Assembly (NCBI RefSeq): GCF_039524015.1
Contig: NZ_BAAAGF010000001.1
Coordinates: 1,364,001-1,428,000, forward strand
Direction of reading: 5' to 3'
DNA: 64,000 bases
Origin: Gaetbulibacter_B jejuensis
GTDB taxonomy: Bacteria > Bacteroidota > Bacteroidia > Flavobacteriales > Flavobacteriaceae
Made by a program: the position numbers and the translations under genes. Shown here piece by piece: positions 24,402 to 31,089 of the stretch; the first letter of the stretch is position 1, and every line of letters begins with the position of its first letter. Under the pieces are notes generated by a model. The model did no database searches. It was given only the letters and a program-made list of their open reading frames with translations, and was not told the DNA's origin.

Positions 24402-25262
24402 TTAATGACTTAAAGTTCCTGCATTTACAACTGGCGAAGCTTCTTTGTCTCCACATAATATAACCATAAGGTTACTTACCATTGCTGCTTTGCGCTCGTC
24501 GTCTAACTCAACAATTTCTTTTTTGTTTAATTCATCCAGAGCCATTTCAACCATACTAACTGCGCCTTCAACAATTTTATGTCGTGCAGCAACAATAGCA
24601 GTGGCTTGTTGACGCTTAAGCATTGCGTTTGCAATTTCTTGTGCATACGCTAGGTAACCAATTCTAGCTTCCAATACTTCAATTCCTGCAATGGATAGTC
24701 GCTCGTCAATTTCTTTTTCAAGAGCGTTGCTTACTTCATTTACACTAGAGCGAAGTGTGATGTCTTCGTCGTGACCTTCATCGGCAAAATTGTCGTAAGG
24801 GTACATACTTGCTAGTTTACGAACAGCAGCATCAGTTTGTACACGTACAAAATTTTCATAATTATCTACATCAAAGGCCGCTTTGTAAGTGTTTTGTACT
24901 CTCCAAACTAAAATTGTACTGATCATAACAGGGTTTCCTAGCTTGTCGTTCACTTTTAAACGTTCGCTATCAAAGTTACTTGCTCTTAAAGAAATCTTCT
25001 TTTTGGAGTAAAAAGGGTTTACCCAATAGAAGCCATTCTTTTTTACGGTTCCTACATATTTACCAAAAAGTAATAAAACTCTAGAGCCATTAGGTTGTAC
25101 CATAAGAAACCCAAAAGCTAAGATTAATGCAGCAACAATACCAAAAGCTGACCATCCTGTTTCTGTAATAAATATTAGAGCAATGCTTCCAAAGAATAGT
25201 ACTAAAAAAAGGAATAACATTAAATAGCCATTAGCTGGAACGATAATTTTCTCTTCTTTCAT
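24402..25262 (-). CDS. SPFH/Band 7 domain membrane protein
   Basis: A 286-residue protein with two N-terminal membrane segments (about 10-30 and 33-50) and an SPFH (stomatin/prohibitin/flotillin) domain: NPFYSKKKISLRASNF, ISTILVWRV, IAGIEVLEARIGYLAYAQEI, then a helical end containing AMLKRQQATAIVAARHKIVE. Such proteins form oligomeric membrane scaffolds. It is the first gene of an operon with DUF4177, a small membrane protein and an RHH regulator. Repeats spaced by 11 bases sit in the promoter. Confidence 0.9.
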   Translation of the reverse strand: MKEEKIIVPANGYLMLFLFLVLFFGSIALIFITETGWSAFGIVAALILAFGFLMVQPNGSRVLLLFGKYVGTVKKNGFYWVNPFYSKKKISLRASNFDSERLKVNDKLGNPVMISTILVWRVQNTYKAAFDVDNYENFVRVQTDAAVRKLASMYPYDNFADEGHDEDITLRSSVNEVSNALEKEIDERLSIAGIEVLEARIGYLAYAQEIANAMLKRQQATAIVAARHKIVEGAVSMVEMALDELNKKEIVELDDERKAAMVSNLMVILCGDKEASPVVNAGTLSH

Positions 25263-25275
25263 GATTGATTAATTT

Positions 25276-25308
25276 AAAATGATATTAAAATGATATTATA
25301 AAGATATA
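25276..25308 (-). promoter_or_regulatory. Three phased GATAT repeats in the SPFH operon promoter
   Basis: AAAATGATATT occurs twice in perfect tandem (25276-25286 and 25287-25297), and a third GATAT follows, so GATAT starts at 25281, 25292 and 25303, exactly 11 bases apart. A minus-strand TATCTTTA box (25299-25306), one base from TAnnTTTG, overlaps the third copy. One-turn spacing over a promoter is what a small repressor such as the RHH protein of this operon would bind. AT-rich chance is possible. Confidence 0.5.
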
Positions 25309-25458
25309 ACTTATCTCATTAGTATGCAAAAATTAATTTTTGTTACAGAAGCCAAAAAAAATAATTTTTGGCACGACTATTGTATTTAAATAAGTGTAAT
25401 TGATTAATAGCTTTAGAAGCGAGTTAAATATTACATTTGGTTGGTTAGTTAATAAGAA

Positions 25459-25484
25459 AAGCACCTGGTTTCAGGTGCTTTTTT
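25459..25484. terminator. Hairpin terminator between SPFH and hydrolase genes
   Basis: A nine-pair stem (AAGCACCTG with CAGGTGCTT), GTTT loop, with T6 on the plus side and TTTTCTT on the minus side. It can end the hydrolase transcript coming from the right, or a short plus-strand RNA begun at the TACATTTG box at 25432-25439. The rest of 25263-25505 holds only the promoter repeats. Confidence 0.75.
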
Positions 25485-25505
25485 GTTTGTAGTAAAATGT
25501 TGAAA

Positions 25506-26432
25506 TTACTTTGTTATAAAACTAGAAATGGTATCAATAAGCTCTGGTGTTACTTTATGATGTGATTCGTTATACGATTTAAAATTGACCAAGTCATCAC
25601 CTTCAATACTAAAAAGAACATGGTTCATTTTATCTATTAGCTTCAACTCAGCACTAGGGTTTGAGTCTTTTAGTCGGTTAGCATCTTCAACACCAACTTG
25701 CAAGTCGTTAGTACCATTTACAATGAGTATAGGTATTTGTAGGGATTTTAAAATGTCTTGCGGATTGTATTGCATCCAGTTTATCATAAATGGTTGTATG
25801 TCTTTACCCAAAAAAGAAGACAAAACAGGAGGATAGTTGCTGGTTGTTTTACCTTCTTGCAATACCGAAAATATTTTCTTGGTGTCTTCTAAATAAGCTG
25901 GAGCAGTTTGCTCTACTTGTTTAATGATGACTTTATCGATGGTTTGACTCGCTCCAGCTATGGAAATAAACCCATCAACATCTTTTTCTGCAGCAATCAT
26001 TCCTATTAAACTGCCTTGACTATGACCAATTATATAAATTTTTGAATAGGTGTTTTGAGATTTAAAATAGTTTACTACCTCAATGGCATCAGTTATAAAA
26101 TCGTCAAACATTATAGTGTTATCCAACTTTCCTGTTGCTATCAATTTTATAGTACGCTTGTCATACCTAAAGGTTGCAATACCATTATTGGTTAAGCCTT
26201 CAGCAAGTTTTTTAAGACTGTTATTTCTTGCAAAGTTTTGATTACCATTTCGGTCAACAGGTCCAGATCCTGCTATAATAATCGCCAATGCAGGTTGCTC
26301 AACAGCGTTTGGAACTAGTAAAGTCCCTTCAATAAGAGTATTTACTGCAATCTCTCTTGCAGTAAAATTTTGTGAAAATCCTTTTGATGAAAACAAAAGC
26401 AATACAATTGCAAAATTTATATAGTGTTTCAT
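25506..26432 (-). CDS. Secreted alpha/beta-hydrolase
   Basis: A 308-residue hydrolase with a signal peptide (MKHYINFAIVLLLFSSKGFS). The nucleophile elbow is GHSQGSLIG (Ser in the middle), the oxyanion-hole region AIIAGSGPVDRNGN, and the late His is in KMNHVLF; an acid in NGTNDLQVG completes the triad. It resembles Bacteroidota alpha/beta-hydrolases of the BAAT/dienelactone-like type; the substrate is unknown. The frame is open further upstream, but the ATG at 26432 gives a clean signal peptide. A TACTTTTG box (minus strand, 26462-26469) lies 30 bases upstream. Confidence 0.85.
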   Translation of the reverse strand: MKHYINFAIVLLLFSSKGFSQNFTAREIAVNTLIEGTLLVPNAVEQPALAIIIAGSGPVDRNGNQNFARNNSLKKLAEGLTNNGIATFRYDKRTIKLIATGKLDNTIMFDDFITDAIEVVNYFKSQNTYSKIYIIGHSQGSLIGMIAAEKDVDGFISIAGASQTIDKVIIKQVEQTAPAYLEDTKKIFSVLQEGKTTSNYPPVLSSFLGKDIQPFMINWMQYNPQDILKSLQIPILIVNGTNDLQVGVEDANRLKDSNPSAELKLIDKMNHVLFSIEGDDLVNFKSYNESHHKVTPELIDTISSFITK

Positions 26433-26648
26433 TGTGTTTTCCAATCTTGTCAAGTCTGTTTCAAAAGTATAGAAAATCAATATTTGTTTGATTGTATAAC
26501 GACAAATTATTTAAAATATTAGAACTTAAACAGAAGTTTTTAAAGTGTATTTTATCGGTAAAACGTATTATTTTATCGTTAAATGTTAAAATTTAATGCA
26601 TTTCATCGATTTAATATGTATTTAAACAGATTTTTTAAAATATAATTC

Positions 26649-26801
26649 TACATTTGAAGTGTACTAAAATTTAGTTTTTAGTTCAATGGATTAATTAATT
26701 AATATTTGCATTATGTTGTTGGCTTAGAGACCCTAAATCTACAACCGTAATAAAAAGCAAATTAGGAAAACCGAGATTGAGGGATCTCGGTTTTTTCTTT
26801 T
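26649..26801 (+). ncRNA. Possible structured small RNA in a 374-base gene-free gap
   Basis: The gap 26433-26806 lies between two minus-strand genes, yet its plus strand has a TACATTTG box (26649-26656), a second near-box AATATTTG (26702-26708 region) and a strong plus-oriented terminator at 26769. Inside, GTTGT (26715) can pair with ACAAC (26741-26745) around a TTAG/CTAA stem, or CCTAA (26732-26736) can pair with TTAGG (26762-26766). This looks like a small RNA, possibly with alternative folds. I could not match it to a known family by eye; 6S-Flavo is one candidate to test. No open reading frame explains it. Confidence 0.35.
26769..26801 (+). terminator. Terminator in plus orientation
   Basis: A nine-pair stem (AACCGAGAT with ATCTCGGTT), six-base loop and TTTTTTCTTTTT tail on the plus strand. 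It may also serve the alkB-like gene on the minus strand, but the T-tract is weaker there. Confidence 0.85.
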
Positions 26802-26806
26802 TATAG

Positions 26807-27406
26807 CTATACTATAGTTCTAAATGTTAAGTTGATGCGTTCTCCAATAATTTTTTTGGTCTTCGGAATTTGGTGTAGCCAATAGTGTTGCATTTCTCCT
26901 TTCATTATTAGCAAACTACCATGTTCTAAAATAAGCTTGTGTTTTTCGTCTTTTAGCTGTCTGTGTTTAAAATGAAAAGCTCTTGGAGCTCCAAAACTCA
27001 ATGAAGCAATTACTGGGTTTTTACCTAATTCTTTTTCATTATCAGCATGCCAACCATTACTGTCGTTACCATTTCGGTATAAGTTTAAAAGTACAGATGT
27101 AAATTGATGTTCAGCAGTTTTCTCTACATCAGTTTTAATCCGTTTTAACTCATCAGTAAAAGGTAGAGGAGTCATTGTTATGTTAGAGTAAGCATAGGGT
27201 TTGTTATTGTTGGCATACAATGCTGTTAGCCTTGGTTGTTTGTAGGTTTTGCCAAAAACCTTAATATCATCTTGCTGCCATGATATGGTTTTTCTTAGTC
27301 TGCTAAAATACTGGTCGGCTTGAGAGTTGTTATAAAAATTAGGAATATAAATAAGTTCAGCATTTGGAAGCTGAAAGGTTGTTTTTTCGTTTAAAAACAA
27401 AGTCAT
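26807..27406 (-). CDS. AlkB-like 2-oxoglutarate/Fe(II) dioxygenase
   Basis: A 199-residue dioxygenase of the AlkB family. The iron ligands are H and D of WHADNEKELG and the later His of MQHYWLHQIP; R in GERINLTFR binds 2-oxoglutarate. Family members remove methyl groups from damaged nucleic-acid bases by oxidation. The length and the A-Y-S-N-I-T-M-T-P-LPF substrate-lid region match the ABH2/ABH3-like bacterial group. It is divergent from the dipeptidase gene, with 33 bases between the starts. Confidence 0.88.
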   Translation of the reverse strand: MTLFLNEKTTFQLPNAELIYIPNFYNNSQADQYFSRLRKTISWQQDDIKVFGKTYKQPRLTALYANNNKPYAYSNITMTPLPFTDELKRIKTDVEKTAEHQFTSVLLNLYRNGNDSNGWHADNEKELGKNPVIASLSFGAPRAFHFKHRQLKDEKHKLILEHGSLLIMKGEMQHYWLHQIPKTKKIIGERINLTFRTIV

Positions 27407-27439
27407 AGCCTAAATTTTTTCTAAATTAGCTTATACATT

Positions 27440-28120
27440 ATGAAAAACAAAATTATCATTTGCCTTCTATTGCTCATATCTTTTGGTTTTACCGAACAAG
27501 ATACTACCAATTTGCCTGAAGGTTTTGTGTATGTAAAAACAATTATACCAGATATTGATGTTGAACTTCGTTACTATAGTACGCATAATTTTGTTGGAGA
27601 TACCATAGTAGGTTACAAAGCCAATACACTTATTTTAACCAAGCAGTCTGCCGAAGCTTTGAAAAAAGTACAAGATGAATTACAACAGCAAAACCTTTGT
27701 TTGAGAGTATATGACGGTTATAGGCCACAACGCGCAGTAAACCATTTTATGCGTTGGGCAAAAGACTTAAATGATACTATAAACAAGCAAGAGTTTTATC
27801 CTGAAGTTGAAAAACGCTTTTTGTTTAGAGAAGAATATATTGCCACACGATCAGGTCATAGTAGAGGAAGCACTGTTGATTTAACTATTATTGATGGTAA
27901 TACCAATGAGCCATTGGATATGGGAAGTCCATTTGATTTTTTTGGACAACAGTCTTGGGTGAGTTATGAAGGTATAACCGAAGAACAGAAAGCCAACCGA
28001 CAGCTGCTACAACAGGTTATGCTAAAACATAATTTTAGAAATTACTCAAAAGAATGGTGGCACTTTACACTGCGTTGGGAGCCATTTCCTGATACTTATT
28101 TCGATTTTGAGGTGGAGTAG
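27440..28120 (+). CDS. D-alanyl-D-alanine dipeptidase (M15D, VanX/DdpX-like)
   Basis: A 226-residue zinc dipeptidase with an N-terminal signal peptide (MKNKIIICLLLLISFGF). The zinc site is S-G-H-S-R-G-S-T-V-D (His and Asp) plus the C-terminal WWHFTLRWEPFPDTYFDF His; the catalytic Glu lies just before it (KEWWH). It cleaves D-Ala-D-Ala. Without vanHA genes around it, a role in cell-wall turnover in the periplasm is more likely than glycopeptide resistance. Confidence 0.9.
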   Translation: MKNKIIICLLLLISFGFTEQDTTNLPEGFVYVKTIIPDIDVELRYYSTHNFVGDTIVGYKANTLILTKQSAEALKKVQDELQQQNLCLRVYDGYRPQRAVNHFMRWAKDLNDTINKQEFYPEVEKRFLFREEYIATRSGHSRGSTVDLTIIDGNTNEPLDMGSPFDFFGQQSWVSYEGITEEQKANRQLLQQVMLKHNFRNYSKEWWHFTLRWEPFPDTYFDFEVE

Positions 28121-28132
28121 CGGTTAATGGCT

Positions 28133-28681
28133 TCATGCTCTCTTCCTGTTTTTTAAAATTATTAGCGTAATAATATAGATTATTACAATTGCAAAAGGAA
28201 TAGCAACAAACCTATGTTCTGGTAATAAATACCATAATGCTAAAACTACAACAGTTCTTGTTGTCGAATGAAAAACACCAACCCAATGATTGATAATCCA
28301 TGAAAAAGGAAGCCACATTAATCCTGTTAAAATACCAACAGTAAGTGGTAAAGAAGTATAATCAATAAGAAAAAAGGGAATAGCAATAGCATAAACTAAC
28401 ACTGCTTGAGCAACAGTAAAAAAGAACAGTTTATCAAACTCATTTTTCTGTTTTTGTTTATCCAGAAAGTTTTCACCTGTAAACTTTGAAATAAATATGC
28501 CTAAATATACAATGCTACCTGTTGCAATAAATAATACCCAAACAGTGGTTTGCGCTGATAATGTAAGACCTGAAATTCCAACTAGTAACCAAGCTATCAA
28601 TCCTGCAAGTGGAGTTGCTATAAACTTACCGTTTTTAAATTCAGTACGTTGCGCTTCAAGTGTTCTTTTGGTTGGTTCCAT
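28133..28681 (-). CDS. Integral membrane protein of unknown function
   Basis: A 182-residue protein with about five or six hydrophobic segments (for example LAGLIAWLLVGISGLTLS, VLYIAIPFFLIDYTSL-like and AIPFAIVIIYIITLIIL) and a cytosolic basic start. It may belong to the DUF7010 group of membrane proteins, but I am not sure. It converges with the dipeptidase gene (12 bases apart) and has no cotranscribed neighbour. Confidence 0.7.
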   Translation of the reverse strand: MEPTKRTLEAQRTEFKNGKFIATPLAGLIAWLLVGISGLTLSAQTTVWVLFIATGSIVYLGIFISKFTGENFLDKQKQKNEFDKLFFFTVAQAVLVYAIAIPFFLIDYTSLPLTVGILTGLMWLPFSWIINHWVGVFHSTTRTVVVLALWYLLPEHRFVAIPFAIVIIYIITLIILKNRKRA

Positions 28682-28737
28682 TTTTTTAGTTTAGTAGGTC
28701 GTTTTATTTTTAAAAGCTATCAAGATGAGTTTTATTT

Positions 28738-29265
28738 TTAATCTGCAATAATTTCAAAATCTACACGTCTATTTTCTTTATTCCCATTTTTTAGTTTTGG
28801 ACCATTGGGTCTATCAAATTTAGCATCGAGTATTTCTATTCGATTTTTTTCAACTCCATTTTTCATAAAAATTGCTTTTATAAATTCAGCACGTTCGAGC
28901 GATAATTTTGGTTTGTTTTCAATCTCAACAGAATCGGAATTTCCAACTATTCGCACTTTAATCATACGATATTTAATCATTGTACTAATAATATGATAAG
29001 CTTCTTTTAATTCAGTTGTCGAATTACAGTTTTGCTCAAAGTAGACAGGATTCACAAAACTGTAATCAACTGTTAACCCAATCTTTTCCATTTCTTCTTT
29101 TTCTTTCCAGGCGAGATTCCACAGTTTAGAAATTGAGTCAGAAGTTTTAATAAGAGTTTCAGTTGGTATTTTTTCTATAGATTCTAAATCTGCACAATTG
29201 TATTTTATTGCTCCGCAAGAAGTAAGTAATAGAAGTGAAATAACAAAATACAAGCCATTTTTCAT
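28738..29265 (-). CDS. OmpA-like lipoprotein
   Basis: A 175-residue lipoprotein: signal sequence MKNGLYFVISLLLLTSCGA with the lipobox Cys at residue 17. The C-terminal half is OmpA-like: IKVRIVGNSDSVEIENKPKL, LSLERAEFIKAIFMKNGVEK and NRRVDFEI are the peptidoglycan-binding domain's strand and helix motifs (NxxLSxxRAxxV..L and N(R)RVE). It probably anchors the outer membrane to peptidoglycan. Monocistronic. Confidence 0.8.
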   Translation of the reverse strand: MKNGLYFVISLLLLTSCGAIKYNCADLESIEKIPTETLIKTSDSISKLWNLAWKEKEEMEKIGLTVDYSFVNPVYFEQNCNSTTELKEAYHIISTMIKYRMIKVRIVGNSDSVEIENKPKLSLERAEFIKAIFMKNGVEKNRIEILDAKFDRPNGPKLKNGNKENRRVDFEIIAD

Positions 29266-29346
29266 AATTACGTACTAAGGTTTTGTGTAGTTGTCAGTTT
29301 TAGTGGTTTAGGTTATTTTTTAGTCAGTAGATTACATTACAGGTTT

Positions 29347-29694
29347 CTATTTATTAACTATTTTATCTACTAACCTATTTATCCAAGATGATTTTGGCTT
29401 TTCCAATTTTTTTGGCTTTTTACCAAGACGTAAATATTCATATGCTTCGTCCGAAACAAGTTTCTTTAGTTGCGATAATTCCAACTCCATTTCTTCCACC
29501 ATTTTCGCAGAAAAGCCACCACTCTTTATACATACAAAATTTTGGTCTATTTTATCTATGGTCATAAACTCATCCGAAGAGATTTCTTTATTTAGCCACT
29601 TTTCGGTCCGCTCATTATAAAGTTTAGGATTGGTAGGATTTCCATTGTATTTATAATAAATTGAAAGTTTTTTTAAATCAATCATTTTTTGCAT
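29347..29694 (-). CDS. Hypothetical protein, 115 residues
   Basis: A charged, soluble-looking protein with no signal peptide (LKKLSIYYKYNGNPTNPKLY at the start, a helical middle EEMELELSQLKKLVSDEAYEY, and a lysine-rich end). I recognise no domain. Coding is supported by open length, flavobacterial codon use and an ATG start; a second in-frame Met at position 4 could be used. It stands alone between the OmpA-like gene and the DoxX operon. Confidence 0.55.
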   Translation of the reverse strand: MQKMIDLKKLSIYYKYNGNPTNPKLYNERTEKWLNKEISSDEFMTIDKIDQNFVCIKSGGFSAKMVEEMELELSQLKKLVSDEAYEYLRLGKKPKKLEKPKSSWINRLVDKIVNK

Positions 29695-29755
29695 TCAATT
29701 TTTCTGGTAGATAGTACTAAGTAGTATACTACAACTCTAAAATAGTAATAATCAA

Positions 29756-30109
29756 TTACAAATATGACCAAGCCCAATACATTAATACAAATTGTAAAGG
29801 AATACGTAGTATTAAAATCCATTTCGGGATGCCAGCACTTGCTTTTTCACCAGATAACATATAAAAATGTACTAGTAAAAACACTACTAACATTGCTATA
29901 ATACCATATATAGCACTAGTTTTTAAAACAGGAATACATAAGGCAATACCTAGAGCAATTTCTGCAATACCACTTAAAAGCACCAGTAATTTATGGTTTG
30001 GTAAATATCTAGGCATAATACGCATATACATTTTAGGTTTTATAAAATGCATAATGCCTGCAAAAACATAAATTGCAGCCATAAGGTGTAGGTGCCAAGG
30101 GTTATTCAT
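29756..30109 (-). CDS. DoxX family membrane protein
   Basis: A 117-residue protein with four transmembrane segments, matching the DoxX/DoxD-like family (IYVFAGIMHFIKPKMYMRIM, LLSGIAEIALGIALCIPV). These proteins are small inner-membrane quinone-linked or stress-associated proteins; the exact job is unknown. Its ATG overlaps the end of the upstream CarboxypepD gene by eight bases, so it is the last gene of the DUF885 operon. Confidence 0.85.
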   Translation of the reverse strand: MNNPWHLHLMAAIYVFAGIMHFIKPKMYMRIMPRYLPNHKLLVLLSGIAEIALGIALCIPVLKTSAIYGIIAMLVVFLLVHFYMLSGEKASAGIPKWILILRIPLQFVLMYWAWSYL

Positions 30110-31088
30110 CTTTAAATACTTTATAAGTGAGTCCTACACCATAATTGGTAAGGTCTGACTTTAATAAACTAGATTCAATACCACTTCCTTTTTTGAATTG
30201 TACCCACTTATTATTATCTAAAAACACACGTTTTATATAGGTGTTGTGTGCTTCAATTTCATCAGTAAATGGGAAAAGTGGTCTAAAATTAGTTGGGATT
30301 TTTACAATGCCTCTTGCTGTTTTTATTTCCTTGTATTTTTTATTAGGAAGTAATTTTCCTGTTTTATCAGTGTAACCTAAAACCTGTATAGAAACAAAAA
30401 AACCATTTTTAGGAATGAACAAATTGTGTTTGGAAACATCCAGTTCGTATGCATCACCATGTTTTTCTGTAGCTACAAAAACAATGTTGTCATAAGTTAG
30501 AACCTCTCCAGGAAAACCATTATTGTTCTTGTAAAACTTTACTTTAAAAAGTGTTGAGAATTCACGTTTGTTGGAATTGGAACGTTTGCGTTTTTTCCAA
30601 TCTTTAGACTCTAAAGTAATAGGAAAATGAACAGTGCTTATTTGTTTGAGTTGCGAATCGGTATTGTTAAAAAACACAGCAATTTCCGATTCTATTGTTG
30701 GTAACCAGCACTTGTAATAATCGTCATCCAAATACGGTTTAAGCGTTTCTTCCTTAAACTTTCTGTTGATGGTTACATTAATGACTACTTCATCCAATTG
30801 GTCAATGTATGGTTCTAAATTAATAGTCTCCGAGAGGTTGCTTGCTGCAATTGAAACATCTTTGTAACCTAATGCCGAAATAAACAGCGAGTCAACATCT
30901 GGATATAATTTTTTACTAAAAACAAACATACCTTCATCATCGGCAAAAATACCATGTCCATTGCCAAAAGATACGGTTGCATATGCAACAGGTATTTTGC
31001 TTTGTGCATCCTTTATTCTGGTTTGCGATACTGCAAAACCAGAATAAAGAATACCTAAATATAGTATGAGTTGCTGTGTTTTAAACAC
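30102..31088 (-). CDS. CarboxypepD_reg-like exported protein
   Basis: A 328-residue exported protein with an N-terminal signal peptide and a CarboxypepD_reg-like domain (about 22-105: RIKDAQSKIPVAYATVSFG, then SALGYKDVSI and QLDEVVINV). The C-terminal part (VKFYKNNNGFPGEVLTYDNI, then LFIPKNGFFVSIQVLG) is shared with the protein at 55709 and is a beta-rich domain of unknown function. It starts with GTG, one base after the DUF885 stop, and overlaps DoxX by eight bases, so it is translated by coupling. Likely outer-membrane or periplasmic. Confidence 0.78.
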   Translation of the reverse strand: MFKTQQLILYLGILYSGFAVSQTRIKDAQSKIPVAYATVSFGNGHGIFADDEGMFVFSKKLYPDVDSLFISALGYKDVSIAASNLSETINLEPYIDQLDEVVINVTINRKFKEETLKPYLDDDYYKCWLPTIESEIAVFFNNTDSQLKQISTVHFPITLESKDWKKRKRSNSNKREFSTLFKVKFYKNNNGFPGEVLTYDNIVFVATEKHGDAYELDVSKHNLFIPKNGFFVSIQVLGYTDKTGKLLPNKKYKEIKTARGIVKIPTNFRPLFPFTDEIEAHNTYIKRVFLDNNKWVQFKKGSGIESSLLKSDLTNYGVGLTYKVFKDE

Positions 31089-31089
31089 C

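Noticed and set aside
27440..28120. Vancomycin resistance from the VanX-like dipeptidase
   Set aside because: No vanH, vanA-like ligase or VanRS genes are present, and the protein is exported, which VanX is not. Cell-wall turnover is the better reading.
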